Shown here: in pieces, positions 15,703 through 24,541 of the stretch | Position numbering within the stretch: position 1 is the first letter of the stretch | Layout of the letters: each line of letters begins with the position of its first letter | Assembly: GCF_036188265.1 (NCBI RefSeq) | Contig: NZ_CP108093.1 | Coordinates: forward strand, 2,356,001 to 2,420,000 | Direction of reading: 5' to 3' | Source of the DNA: Streptomyces sp. NBC_00247 | GTDB lineage: Bacteria; Actinomycetota; Actinomycetes; Streptomycetales; Streptomycetaceae | DNA: 64,000 nucleotides | Translations under genes and position numbers: made by a program | Notes under the pieces: generated by a model | Databases searched by the model: none | Seen by the model: the letters and a program-made list of their open reading frames with translations, nothing else | Told to the model about the DNA's origin: nothing

Positions 15703-17001
15703 CTACCTCGCGCCGTTGAGCAGAGCGGCGGCGGTGAACAGTTCGACCCCGACGGTGATGGCCTCCTCGTCCACGTCGAAGTCGCCCCGGTGCAGGTCGA
15801 GCCCGCGGGTGTCGCCGTGCGCCCGGACGCCGAGGCGGGCCATGGCGCCAGGCACGTGCTCCAGGTACCAGGAGAAGTCCTCGCCGCCGAGGCTCTGCTC
15901 GGTGTCCTCGATCGCGTACGGGCCGCGGCGCTCGGTCATGGCGGCGTCGAGCAGCCCGATGGAGGCCGCGTCGTTGACGACGGGCGGCACCCCCCGGACG
16001 TAGTTGATGACCGTCTTGGCGCCGTGCGTGGTCGCGATCTCGTCGACGGCCGCGTGCACCAGGTCGGGGGCCTCCCGCCACGCCTTCAGGTCGAGGCAGC
16101 GGACCGTACCGGAGAGCTCCGCGTGCTGCGGGATCACGTTGCAGGCGTGCCCGGTGTGCAGCCGGCCCCAGGTGACGGCGAGGCCGGAGCGCGCGTCGAC
16201 CCGGCGGGCGAGCAGCGCGGGCACGTCCACGGCGACGCGGGCGGCGGCGGTGACCAGGTCCGTGGTGAGGTGCGGGCGCGCGGTGTGGCCGCCCGCGCCG
16301 TCAAGGGCGACTTCCAGCCGGTCGCAGGCGGAGGTGATGGCCCCGATCCGCAGCCCGATCTTGCCCACGTCCACCTTGGGGTCGCAGTGCACACCGATGA
16401 TCCGGCCGACGCCCTCCAGGACGCCGGACTCGATGGCGTCGGGGGCGCCGCCGGGCAGCACTTCCTCGGCGGGCTGGAAGATCAGCCGGACCGCGTGCGG
16501 AAGGGCGCCCCGGCGGTCGAGTTCGGCGAGGACCAGACCGGCGCCGAGGACCGTGGTGGTGTGCACGTCGTGGCCGCAGGCGTGCGCGCGGTCGGGGACG
16601 GTGGAGCGGTAGGGGACGCCCGTCTTGGCGTCCGGGATGGGCAGCGCGTCGATGTCCGCGCGCAGCGCCAGCATCGGCGTCTCGCCGTCCCACCGCCCCA
16701 CGTCGCACATCAGGCCCGTACCGGTGGAGAGCACCCGGGGGGCGAGCCCGGCCTGCTCCAGCCGGGCCTTGATGGCGGCGGTGGTGCGGAACTCCTGGTT
16801 GCCGAGCTCGGGGTGCATGTGGAGATCGCGGCGGAAGGCGATCAGCTCGGCCCGGAGCTCTTCGGAGAGGGTGCCGGGCAGGGAGACGGCCCGGGCCGGT
16901 GAGCCACCGGCCGGTTCACCGTCGGCGTGGACGAGGGACGCGCGGGACTTCAACTGGTTCACCCATCGAAGGGTATGCCTACGGAACGCCCGATCGGACA
17001 T
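15703..17001 (-). CDS. M20-family amidohydrolase (HipO-like)
   Basis: A 432-residue metallo-amidohydrolase of the M20D group. FRRDLHMHPELGNQEF starts the catalytic domain (about residue 56). ACGHDVHT contains metal ligands, FQPAEE holds the catalytic Glu pair, and GGEDFSWYLEHVPG closes the site. The dimerisation lid lies between. Family members hydrolyse N-acyl amino acids, hippurate or indole conjugates; the substrate here is not predictable. The start is uncertain: the ATG at 17001 has no good SD, and an in-frame GTG at 16962 (13 residues shorter) lies 7 bp after TACCCT, consistent with a leaderless start. Confidence 0.88.
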   Translation of the reverse strand: MSDRAFRRHTLRWVNQLKSRASLVHADGEPAGGSPARAVSLPGTLSEELRAELIAFRRDLHMHPELGNQEFRTTAAIKARLEQAGLAPRVLSTGTGLMCDVGRWDGETPMLALRADIDALPIPDAKTGVPYRSTVPDRAHACGHDVHTTTVLGAGLVLAELDRRGALPHAVRLIFQPAEEVLPGGAPDAIESGVLEGVGRIIGVHCDPKVDVGKIGLRIGAITSACDRLEVALDGAGGHTARPHLTTDLVTAAARVAVDVPALLARRVDARSGLAVTWGRLHTGHACNVIPQHAELSGTVRCLDLKAWREAPDLVHAAVDEIATTHGAKTVINYVRGVPPVVNDAASIGLLDAAMTERRGPYAIEDTEQSLGGEDFSWYLEHVPGAMARLGVRAHGDTRGLDLHRGDFDVDEEAITVGVELFTAAALLNGAR

Positions 17002-17225
17002 GGATCAACAAAACTTCAGCACCTCGGATGAATATGAAACGGCGCGGAAACGTGTGGGGCATACGCCCGGTGGGTAAACTGCGCCGTTTCTCCCGACTGC
17101 GCCGTACGGGTGGGGCGTTCGGGCCCGTACGCCGTACGCGGGAACGCGCGCGGGGCCGTACGCGAAACGGCGTACGCGGCTCGTGCCGCGTACGCCGTGG
17201 GGAGTGGGCCGTCGGCGGGACCCGG

Positions 17226-18275
17226 TCAGGGTCCCGCCGGAGGGGCCAGCGGGGCGAAGGCCAGCCGGTGCACGTCCCGGGCGGTCTCGGTGACCCCCGC
17301 GAGGAACCCCTGCGCACGGGAGGACGCCGTGGCCCGCAGCCACTCGGGGTCGATGTCGCAGACCGCGACCCGGACCCCGGTCCCCGCCAGCGCGAGGGGC
17401 AGCGTGTGCACCACGGTGGAGGGGAAGCTCAGCACGGTACGGCCGATGGGGCCGCGCCGGGCGATGAGCTCCAGCGGCAGGTCGGGGCGGACGATCTCCA
17501 GGCCGGTGACGGCTTCCAGGGCGCGGAGCTTGTCGGCCGACTCGCGGCGGTGCGCGAAGTAGCGGGTGGCGCCGTGCGTACGGGCGAGGGCCGCCACCGC
17601 CTCCTGGTAGGGCGCCGCGTCGACCACGCCGGTCTCCACCAGGGAGGTTCCGACGATGTCGGCGCCCTTGGTGAGACGGGGCGGCCCGAAGCGGGCGCGG
17701 GTCCAGGAGAAGGTGTTGGCGGTGACCTCGACCCCCTCGGGGGCCTGGACCGGCATCGCGGTGAACACCTCGACGCGGTGCCCGGACGACGGGGTGAACC
17801 GGCGTCGCGCGGAGGCGGTGACCGGCGCGAGCAGCAGCTCGCGCGGTCCCCTGTTCCCCTTGCGGTGCCAGCGCACCAGCCGCTCGCCGCGGGCGAGCTG
17901 GGCCACGAACTCCATCGTGGCGGTGCCGTCGTCGACCACCGTGAGGTGAGCCGTCCGCACGATGCTCAGCAGGAGCTGTACGTAGCGGGAGAACGGGTCA
18001 CCGATCACGACCTGGTCGGCCTTGCGCACCAGCGCCACCAGGGCGCGCAGCGTCTTGAGGGGGGTGCCCTGTTCGCCGCGCGCCTCCTGCCAGCGCACGG
18101 TGATGCCCTCGTCGCGGGCCAGGTCGGCCATCCTGCGCAGCTGGCCGCGAGACATCGGGTCGACCGGGGGGAGGACGACGACCGTGGTGACGGCCGGCGC
18201 CTCCTCCCCCTTGGCGTGGGTCCACTCCAGGACGTTCAGGAGCTGGACCGGGCTCTCGACGAAGGCGAGATTCAC
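17226..18275 (-). CDS. Polysialyltransferase-like glycosyltransferase (left arm)
   Basis: A 349-residue protein resembling the alpha-2,8-polysialyltransferase (POLYST) family. It begins NLAFVESPVQLLNVLEW, a Rossmann-type strand and helix typical of GT52/GT-B sialyltransferases. TVVDDGTATMEF (about residues 110-121) and the late SFPSTVVHTLPL fit the nucleotide-sugar site motifs. GTG start at 18275, 11 bp after the NeuB-like gene, without a clear SD, so translation may be coupled. It is the last gene of the leftward arm. The likely job is adding CMP-activated nonulosonic acid to a wall glycopolymer; acceptor and linkage are unknown. Confidence 0.8.
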   Translation of the reverse strand: MNLAFVESPVQLLNVLEWTHAKGEEAPAVTTVVVLPPVDPMSRGQLRRMADLARDEGITVRWQEARGEQGTPLKTLRALVALVRKADQVVIGDPFSRYVQLLLSIVRTAHLTVVDDGTATMEFVAQLARGERLVRWHRKGNRGPRELLLAPVTASARRRFTPSSGHRVEVFTAMPVQAPEGVEVTANTFSWTRARFGPPRLTKGADIVGTSLVETGVVDAAPYQEAVAALARTHGATRYFAHRRESADKLRALEAVTGLEIVRPDLPLELIARRGPIGRTVLSFPSTVVHTLPLALAGTGVRVAVCDIDPEWLRATASSRAQGFLAGVTETARDVHRLAFAPLAPPAGP

Positions 18276-18286
18276 CGGAGGTCGTC

Positions 18287-19219
18287 TCAGACCGCGGCCG
18301 GCTCGGCGGCCGTCGCGCTCTCGGTCTCGGCGACGACGCCCGCGACGCGGCGGAGCTTCTTCATCGGGCCGAGCTCCGACGCGTAGACCTTCTTCACGCC
18401 GTCGCCGAGGGAGGCCTCGATGGTGCGGATGTCGCGGACCAGGCGGGCGAGGCCCTGCGGCTCGACGGAAGCGGCCTGGTCGGAGCCCCACATGGCGCGG
18501 TCCAGGGTGATGTGGCGCTCGACGAACGTGGCGCCGAGCGCGACGGCGGCCAGCGTGGTCTGGAGGCCGGTCTCGTGGCCGCTGTAGCCGATCGGGACGT
18601 TCGGGTACTCGGCCTGGAGGGTGTTGATGACGCGCAGGTTGAGCTCCTCGGCCACCGACGGGTACGTCGAGGTGGCGTGGCACATGAGGATGTTGTCGCT
18701 GCCGAGGACCTCGACCGCGTGGCGGATCTGCTTCGGGGTCGACATGCCGGTGGAGAGGATGACGGTGCGGCCGGTGGCGCGCAGGGCGCGGAGCAGCTCG
18801 TCGTCGGTGAGGGAGGCGGAGGCGACCTTGTGGGCCGGGACGTCGAACTTCTCCAGGAAGGCGACGGCCTCGGTGTCCCACGGGGAGGCGAACCAGTCGA
18901 TGCCGCGCTTGGCGCAGTGCTCGGCGATGGTGCGGTACTCGTCCTCACCGAACTCGACGCGGTGGCGGTAGTCGATGTACGTCATCCGGCCCCAGGGAGT
19001 GTCGCGCTCGATGTCCCACTGGTCGCGCGGGGTGCAGATCTCCGGGGTGCGCTTCTGGAACTTGACGGCGTCGCAGCCGGCGTCGGCGGCGACGTCGATC
19101 AGGGCCAGGGCGTTGTCCAGCTCGCCGTTGTGGTTGATGCCGATCTCTCCGGTGATGTACACGGGCCGGCCGGGGCCGGCGGTGCGGGTACCGAAGCTGC
19201 GCAGACGGGAGTCGCTCAT
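18287..19219 (-). CDS. neuB: NeuB-family nonulosonic acid synthase lacking the SAF domain
   Basis: A 310-residue synthase of the NeuB family, which condenses phosphoenolpyruvate with a mannose derivative to give a nine-carbon acid. The TIM barrel is complete: EIGINHNG, AVKFQKR, STGM, CHATSTYP, GYSGHE and ERHITLD. The SAF (antifreeze-like) C-terminal domain of about 60 residues found in bacterial NeuB is missing; the protein ends shortly after the region where it would begin. That domain normally completes the partner's active site, so substrate handling may differ. It sits between the CMP-transferase and a polysialyltransferase-like gene, 14 bp and 11 bp apart. Confidence 0.9.
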   Translation of the reverse strand: MSDSRLRSFGTRTAGPGRPVYITGEIGINHNGELDNALALIDVAADAGCDAVKFQKRTPEICTPRDQWDIERDTPWGRMTYIDYRHRVEFGEDEYRTIAEHCAKRGIDWFASPWDTEAVAFLEKFDVPAHKVASASLTDDELLRALRATGRTVILSTGMSTPKQIRHAVEVLGSDNILMCHATSTYPSVAEELNLRVINTLQAEYPNVPIGYSGHETGLQTTLAAVALGATFVERHITLDRAMWGSDQAASVEPQGLARLVRDIRTIEASLGDGVKKVYASELGPMKKLRRVAGVVAETESATAAEPAAV

Positions 19220-19233
19220 GGTGAGGGTGTTCC

Positions 19234-20520
19234 TTACTTGGTGGTGATCGTGGGGGTGTTGACGGTGGGGGTGGTGCCTGTGGGGGTGGCGGCCGGACGG
19301 GATCCGGCCCGGGTGAGGGTCAGTTCGGGGCCCAGCAGCCAGCCCGCGATCTCACGGATCGCTCCCTGGCCGCCGGGGGTCCGGGTGACGGCGCGCGCCG
19401 CGGTCCGGACCGACTCGTGGGCGCTCGCGACCGCGACGGGCCAGCCCGCCAGGGCGAAGCAGGCCAGGTCGTTGACGTCGTTGCCGGCGTAGAGGACCCG
19501 GTCGGGGCTGACGCCGTTCTCGTCGCACCACTGCTTGAGCGCGAGGTCCTTGCGGTCGATGCCGTGCAGCACGGGGACCTGGAGCTTGCGGGCGCGGGCG
19601 GCGACCACCGGGTTCTGCTCGGTCGACAGGATGAGGACGTCCAGCCCGGCGCGGCGCATGGCCGCGATGCCGAGGCCGTCTCCGCGGTGGACGGAGACCG
19701 TCTCGTGGCCGTCCTGGCCGACCATGACCCGGTCGTCGGTCTGGGTGCCGTCGAAGTCGAGGACGACGGCGTCCACGTCCGCGAGGGTCGGCAGCGCGGA
19801 GGGGTCCAGCAGCGGGGCGAGTGCGCGGGCGCGGGCCAGCTCGTGCTGGTCGTCGATCTCCAGCACCCGCGCCGGGTCCGTGCGGACCAGGGCGGTGTGG
19901 CCGAAGAAGCGGTGGTGGTGGGTGCGGAAGCCCGCCACGTCCATGGCGTACGCGGCCCCGGTCTCCAGCAGGTCCTGCGGACGGTCCTGGCGGCGGGGGC
20001 GAACGGACTTGTCGTGGTTGACGCCGTAGCTGCTCTCCTCGACCGCTTCCCCGTCGCGCCACACGAAGCCGTGGAACGGGGCGACGGTGACGGCCGTGTC
20101 GGCGCCCTCGCGGGCGACCGCGCGGGCCACCCCGTCGACGTCCTCGCGGGAGAGGAACGGGCTGGTGCACTGGACGAGCAGCACCACGTCGGCGGCGGCG
20201 CCGCGCAGCGCCTCGTAGGCGTCGAGCGCGTGCAGCACGGCCGCCTCGCTCGTCGCGGTGTCCCCGGAGATGTCCGCGGGGCGCTGGACGACGTGCACCC
20301 GGCCGGCCTCCGCCGCGCTCTCGCCGGCGAGCCGGGCGGCTTCGGCGATGGCGGCGTCGTCGGTGGTGACGACGACGTCCGTGACCTCGGTGGAGCCGAG
20401 GCAGGCGCGGACCGCGCGGGCCACCAGCGGGACGCCGCCGACCTGCGCGAGGTTCTTGGCGGGGACGCCCTTGGATCCGCCCCGGGCGGGGATCACCGCG
20501 AGGACGGTGCGTGACGGCAT
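19234..20520 (-). CDS. neuA: CMP-nonulosonate cytidylyltransferase fused to HAD phosphatase
   Basis: A 428-residue two-domain protein. Residues 1-240 are a NeuA-like cytidylyltransferase (IPARGGSKGVPAKNL at 10-24, QCTSPF at 117-122). Residues 245-400 are a KdsC-type HAD phosphatase with DFDGTQTD (255-262), ST at 299-300 and GNDVND (346-351). A Thr/Pro tail follows. The same fusion order occurs in animal CMAS. The pairing suggests dephosphorylation of a 9-phosphate nonulosonate, then activation to the CMP sugar. CAGGAG precedes the ATG at 20520. Next to NeuB it forms a compact CMP-sugar module. Confidence 0.9.
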   Translation of the reverse strand: MPSRTVLAVIPARGGSKGVPAKNLAQVGGVPLVARAVRACLGSTEVTDVVVTTDDAAIAEAARLAGESAAEAGRVHVVQRPADISGDTATSEAAVLHALDAYEALRGAAADVVLLVQCTSPFLSREDVDGVARAVAREGADTAVTVAPFHGFVWRDGEAVEESSYGVNHDKSVRPRRQDRPQDLLETGAAYAMDVAGFRTHHHRFFGHTALVRTDPARVLEIDDQHELARARALAPLLDPSALPTLADVDAVVLDFDGTQTDDRVMVGQDGHETVSVHRGDGLGIAAMRRAGLDVLILSTEQNPVVAARARKLQVPVLHGIDRKDLALKQWCDENGVSPDRVLYAGNDVNDLACFALAGWPVAVASAHESVRTAARAVTRTPGGQGAIREIAGWLLGPELTLTRAGSRPAATPTGTTPTVNTPTITTK

Positions 20521-20540
20521 GGATGCTCCTGACGTGGTGG

Positions 20541-21923
20541 TCACAGTTCGCCCATCCGCCGGATCACGGGGGCGACGCGCTGGACGCCCTGGCGGTAGGC
20601 GCCGCGCGCCGCGTTGCGGACGGTCTCGCGCACCGCGCCCCTGATGCGGCCGGTGGGGAGGGGGGCCGCCGCGCCGGGCAGCGGCCGGCCGTCTGGGCCG
20701 AGGTGGTGGCGGGCGAGGATGCCGGGGAGGTATCCCGGCGCGGTGGAGGGGGTGTAGTAGGGGGCGAGCGGCGGCAGTTCGCCGGCCGCCAGCAGCGCGC
20801 CGACCCGGTCGCGCGCCGCGTCGTAGGCGGTGGCGTACGTGCCGTCGGCGGCGACGCCCTGGCCCGCGAGCCACTCGGGGTCCGGGACGGGGTGCAGGCC
20901 CTCGTCCAGCCGGTCCCAGGAGGTGAGGAGACCGGAGCCGACGAAGTGGTGGTTGCCGAGCGTCTCGCGGACGCCGAGGTCGCTGAGGATCGCGGTCGGG
21001 ACGGACCGGTGCAGCGACTCCAGCGCGGCGGTGGAGGAGACGGTGACGAGCAGGTCGGTGCGGTCGAGCACCTCGCCCATGTGTCCGTACACCAGCCGGA
21101 AGTTGGCGGGCAGGCCGCCGGGCAGGCGCTCCGCGAGCCGCTGGTAGGGCAGCTCCTCGATGTGCGTGGTCTGCTCGCCCGGCTTGGAGCGGAGCTTGAG
21201 CACCACCTCGCGGTCCGGGTGGGTGCGGGCGTGCTCGACGAGCCGGCGCAGCAGATACGTACGGTCGGCGCGGGACGCCGGTACGGAGGGCTGCGCGGCG
21301 AACACCACGGTGTCGCGGCCTTCCCGCGCCCGGTACGGTTCCCCGCCGAGGAACGGCAGGGCCGCCTCGGTGACGGCGCCCGCGTCGGCGCCGACCCCTT
21401 CGTACACGGCGCGGAAGCGCTCCGCGTCCTGGGCCGAGTTGGCGAGGACGACGTCCGCGCCGTGCCGGAGCAACAGCCCGTCGGCGAGCTTCTCGTAGAC
21501 GACGCCGACGTAGCCGGTGACGACGACGGGCCTGCGGGGCAGGTCCAGGGCGGCCAGGCCGTGCAGCATCGCCTGGACGCCGCCGCCGACGAGGGCGAGC
21601 ACGACGACGTCGTACTTCTCCTCGCGCACGGTGCGCAGGAACTCGACGGCGGTGACCTCGCGGACCCGGCCGGCTTCCACGCCGACGTCGCCGACCTCGG
21701 CGAGCTGGCGTGCGGTGGGAGTGGCCCGTCCGCGCAGCAGGAGTCCGCTGATTTCGACCGGGCGCTCCGGGAGGGATTCCCCGCCCGCGACGGTGAGCCG
21801 GCGCGCGGTGAGCGCACCCCATTTCCATCGGGTGTCGGAATCTGCGAGGACGGCCACCCGGAGCGCCGCGGAATTGACGGGAGCTTCGGCGGGTGCGGCC
21901 GGATCATTGGTACGAGGGGGCAC
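20541..21923 (-). CDS. DUF6716 putative glycosyltransferase
   Basis: A 460-residue protein I recognise as the DUF6716 group, annotated as putative glycosyltransferase in actinobacteria. It starts (residue 21) with LRVAVLADSDTRWKWGALTARRL, a Rossmann strand, and contains VVVTGYVGVVYEKLADGL, REVVLKLRSKPGEQTTH and LVTVSSTAALESLHR. The last two resemble the KPHP and S-S regions of CMP-sialic-acid transferases. First gene of the leftward arm, 20 bp before neuA and divergent from the GT2 gene. It is the most likely third polymer-building enzyme of the cluster; its donor is not established. Confidence 0.82.
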   Translation of the reverse strand: MPPRTNDPAAPAEAPVNSAALRVAVLADSDTRWKWGALTARRLTVAGGESLPERPVEISGLLLRGRATPTARQLAEVGDVGVEAGRVREVTAVEFLRTVREEKYDVVVLALVGGGVQAMLHGLAALDLPRRPVVVTGYVGVVYEKLADGLLLRHGADVVLANSAQDAERFRAVYEGVGADAGAVTEAALPFLGGEPYRAREGRDTVVFAAQPSVPASRADRTYLLRRLVEHARTHPDREVVLKLRSKPGEQTTHIEELPYQRLAERLPGGLPANFRLVYGHMGEVLDRTDLLVTVSSTAALESLHRSVPTAILSDLGVRETLGNHHFVGSGLLTSWDRLDEGLHPVPDPEWLAGQGVAADGTYATAYDAARDRVGALLAAGELPPLAPYYTPSTAPGYLPGILARHHLGPDGRPLPGAAAPLPTGRIRGAVRETVRNAARGAYRQGVQRVAPVIRRMGEL

Positions 21924-22125
21924 GTCCTAGAAGGTAGGAAGCCATTTCGTTGAGCGGCCCAACATGACGGCAACAAAGGGTTAACAGAGGATCGACGCTT
22001 GGGTTTTCCCTTCCCCGAGGGGTGAAGTGCACCCCCGAAAAAGGTCACTTCATGATCCCGCCATGTGGTGTTCACCTTGCATACGCGTGACGGATGAGGA
22101 AAAGGACGGACCCGCAACTAGCGTG
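21924..22125. promoter_or_regulatory. Divergent promoter region of the polymer cluster
   Basis: About 200 bp between the two arms, more A/T-rich than its surroundings. A TAGCGT hexamer (22119-22124) lies 7 bp before the GTG at 22132, a possible leaderless start for the GT2 gene. I could not assign a convincing -35 or a regulator site. Confidence 0.4.
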
Positions 22126-23136
22126 ATGCGTGTGGTCAAGCTCTCCGTCATCGTGCCGTTCTACAACGTGCAGACATACGCGCCCGACACCCTCCGAAGT
22201 CTGAGAACGAACGCTCGCGAGGACTTCGAGTTCATCCTCGTCGACGATTGTTCGACCGACGGAACAGGGGACATCCTTTCCCGCGCCCGGGAAGAAATTC
22301 CGGGAGTGTCGGTCGTACGGCACAAGAAGAACGGCGGCCTGGCGACCGCACGCAACACCGGCCTCGACGCCGCGACCGGGGAGTATCTGACCTTCCTGGA
22401 CGGCGACGACTGGCTGGCTCCCGGGTACTTCGCCTCGCTTCTGGAGTCGATCGAGCGGCTGGGCTGCGACTTCGTGCGCTCCGACCATGTACAGGTCACC
22501 GGCCGGGTCCGGACCGTGCACCGGGTGCCGCACGGGATGCGCAACCACGTGCTGGACCCCCGGGCCGTGATCCTCCCCGCCCATCGCTCCACGCCCGTCG
22601 ACTACCCGTACGCCTGGGCCGGCATCTACCACCGGCGGCTCCTGGACCGGGGTCTGCTGCACTTCACCGACGGGCTGCGCACCGCCGAGGACCGCCCGTG
22701 GATCTGGCGGCTCCACCGCCAGGCCGAGAGCTTCGCCTCGGTGGGGCTTCTCGGCGTCTTCTACCGGCGAGGAGTGGCGTCCTCGCTCACCCAGATCGGG
22801 GACGTACGCCAACTGGACTTCATCCGGTCGTTCGACCAGGTCGTCGAGGAGACGTCGCAGGACCCGGACGCCGACGCGCTGCTGCCCAAGGCGGTCCGTA
22901 CCTACTGCGCCGTCATGGCCCACCACCTCGGCTCCATCGAACGGTTCGAGCCCCCGGTGGCGAAGCAGCTGCGCTCGATGACCGCGGCGGCCCTGCGACG
23001 GCTGCCCCAGGACATCCTCGACGAGACGCTGGCCTCACTGGGCGACCACCGTGCCGCCCTGCTCCGCCGGGCACGCCGCCGCGCCGTCGCCTCCGAAGTC
23101 CCCGCCCCTGCCGCCGCCCCGGGAGCCACCGTCTGA
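22126..23136 (+). CDS. Glycosyltransferase family 2
   Basis: A 336-residue GT2 enzyme. The GT-A start is LSVIVPFYNVQTYAPDTL, then ILVDDCSTDGTGDIL with the first Asp pair, KNGGLATARNTGLD, and the DxD-type metal site LDGDDW. Later EDRPWIWRLH carries the catalytic ED. A C-terminal helical region of about 80 residues follows, as in CDP-glycerol or teichoic-acid-linked GT2s. The start may be ATG 22126 or GTG 22132. The stop overlaps the next start (TGATG), so it is coupled to the second polysialyltransferase-like gene. It probably makes the primer or a neutral sugar addition. Confidence 0.9.
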   Translation: MRVVKLSVIVPFYNVQTYAPDTLRSLRTNAREDFEFILVDDCSTDGTGDILSRAREEIPGVSVVRHKKNGGLATARNTGLDAATGEYLTFLDGDDWLAPGYFASLLESIERLGCDFVRSDHVQVTGRVRTVHRVPHGMRNHVLDPRAVILPAHRSTPVDYPYAWAGIYHRRLLDRGLLHFTDGLRTAEDRPWIWRLHRQAESFASVGLLGVFYRRGVASSLTQIGDVRQLDFIRSFDQVVEETSQDPDADALLPKAVRTYCAVMAHHLGSIERFEPPVAKQLRSMTAAALRRLPQDILDETLASLGDHRAALLRRARRRAVASEVPAPAAAPGATV

Positions 23137-24518
23137 TGTCCGGCATCCGCACCACCCAGCTCTTCTTCGCCTCCTCGCAGTACGCCGCCCTCACGGTGAC
23201 CGCCGCCATCCGGGCCGGACTCTTCGGCCCCCGCCACGAACACCGGCGCGTCCTGGTCGTCAGCGACCCCTCGCCCGCCCCCGAGGTCGGCACATCGCTC
23301 GACCGGATGGCTGGCTTCGAGTCGCTGCGTCCCGAGTACGACGACGTGCGGTCCTGGAACGCGTTCCTGCGGCCCTTCCACCCGGTCGGATGGTCCCCGC
23401 GCGAGCAGGACACGCTGCTGTGGGAGCGATACCTGCGGATCGAGTGGGAGCTGGGCGACGGCCCGCTGGAGGTCGCCTGCGAATCGATCCAGGCCAACCC
23501 GTCCCAGGCGGTGGCCAGGATCTTCGGCGACGCCCCCCTGCACATCTACGCCGACGGCCTGATGAGCTACGGCCCGACCCGCAGCAAGATCGACCCGTTG
23601 ATCGGCACCCGCATCCAGCGGCTGCTCCACCTGGATCTGGTGCCGGGGCTGCGGCCGCTGCTGCTGACCGAGTTCGGCGTGGAGCCCGTGGTCGTTCCGA
23701 CACCGGAGTTCCTGAAGGCGCTGGGCGCGCTCGCGGACGCCGCGGGCGAACTGGACGTGCGGGACGGCGCACCCGCCCTGCTCCTCGGCCAGTACCTTTC
23801 GGCGATCGAGATCCTGACGTCGCAGGAGGAGCGCGAACTGCATCTGCGGATGCTGCGCGGCGCCGTCGCGCTGGGCCACCGCAGGGTGGTGTTCAAGCCG
23901 CACCCCTCGGCCCCGGTGGGCTGGTCGCGGGACCTGGAGCAGGAGGCGGAGCGTCTCGGCGCGGAACTGTCGGTGCTCGACAGCCCTGTCATCGCCGAGG
24001 TCGTCTACGAACGGCTCCGTCCGGCGCTCGTCGTCGGCGCGTTCTCCACCGCGTTGCTGACCGCGACCGCCTTCTACGGGATTCCGGTCGCTCGGGTCGG
24101 TACCGAGGAGCTGCTGGCGGGCCTGACGCCGTACCAGAACAGCAACCGGATCCCGGTGACCGTCGTCGACGCCCTGCTGCCTCCGCTGGAGGACGCCTCG
24201 GCGGTCGAGACCTGGACGATGCCCGACGAGGAGTGGGTGCGTGAGGAGCTCTCCGGCCTGGTGACGGCGGTCGGCTTCGCGATGCAGGCGCAGATCTACC
24301 CGGAGCTCCGGGCGGCGGCCGAGCGCCACCTCTCCGGCATGGACCCCGCAACCCTGTCGCGGTACTTCCGCCGCCGCCGTCTGACCGCCCTGGCCCTTCC
24401 CGGCGCGCTTCCCCCCCAACTCGACTTCATCCCGCGCAACGCCACGGTCCGCAAGTTCGCCCGGCAGGCGGTCGCCTGGAAGCGGGCGGCAGGCCGGCGG
24501 GTCCAGCGCGGCCGCTGA
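23136..24518 (+). CDS. Polysialyltransferase-like protein (right arm)
   Basis: A 460-residue member of the alpha-2,8-polysialyltransferase-like family. It begins TTQLFFASSQYAALTVTAAI. HIYADGLMSYGPTR corresponds to the acidic/aromatic motif, VVFKPHPSAP is the His-Pro motif that binds the CMP-sugar phosphate, and VVGAFSTALLTA matches the paired Ser/Thr motif near the end. A basic C-terminal helix (RKFARQAVAWKRAAGRR) may sit at the membrane. It is longer than, and clearly diverged from, the left-arm paralogue at 17226, so the two probably make different linkages. Overlaps the GT2 gene by one base. Confidence 0.85.
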   Translation: MSGIRTTQLFFASSQYAALTVTAAIRAGLFGPRHEHRRVLVVSDPSPAPEVGTSLDRMAGFESLRPEYDDVRSWNAFLRPFHPVGWSPREQDTLLWERYLRIEWELGDGPLEVACESIQANPSQAVARIFGDAPLHIYADGLMSYGPTRSKIDPLIGTRIQRLLHLDLVPGLRPLLLTEFGVEPVVVPTPEFLKALGALADAAGELDVRDGAPALLLGQYLSAIEILTSQEERELHLRMLRGAVALGHRRVVFKPHPSAPVGWSRDLEQEAERLGAELSVLDSPVIAEVVYERLRPALVVGAFSTALLTATAFYGIPVARVGTEELLAGLTPYQNSNRIPVTVVDALLPPLEDASAVETWTMPDEEWVREELSGLVTAVGFAMQAQIYPELRAAAERHLSGMDPATLSRYFRRRRLTALALPGALPPQLDFIPRNATVRKFARQAVAWKRAAGRRVQRGR

Positions 24519-24541
24519 CACTCACCCAAGGGACCGACACC

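Noticed and set aside
15703..17001. Amidohydrolase as part of the nucleoside operon
   Set aside because: 312 bp gap, palindromes between, and an unrelated reaction; kept as a separate unit.
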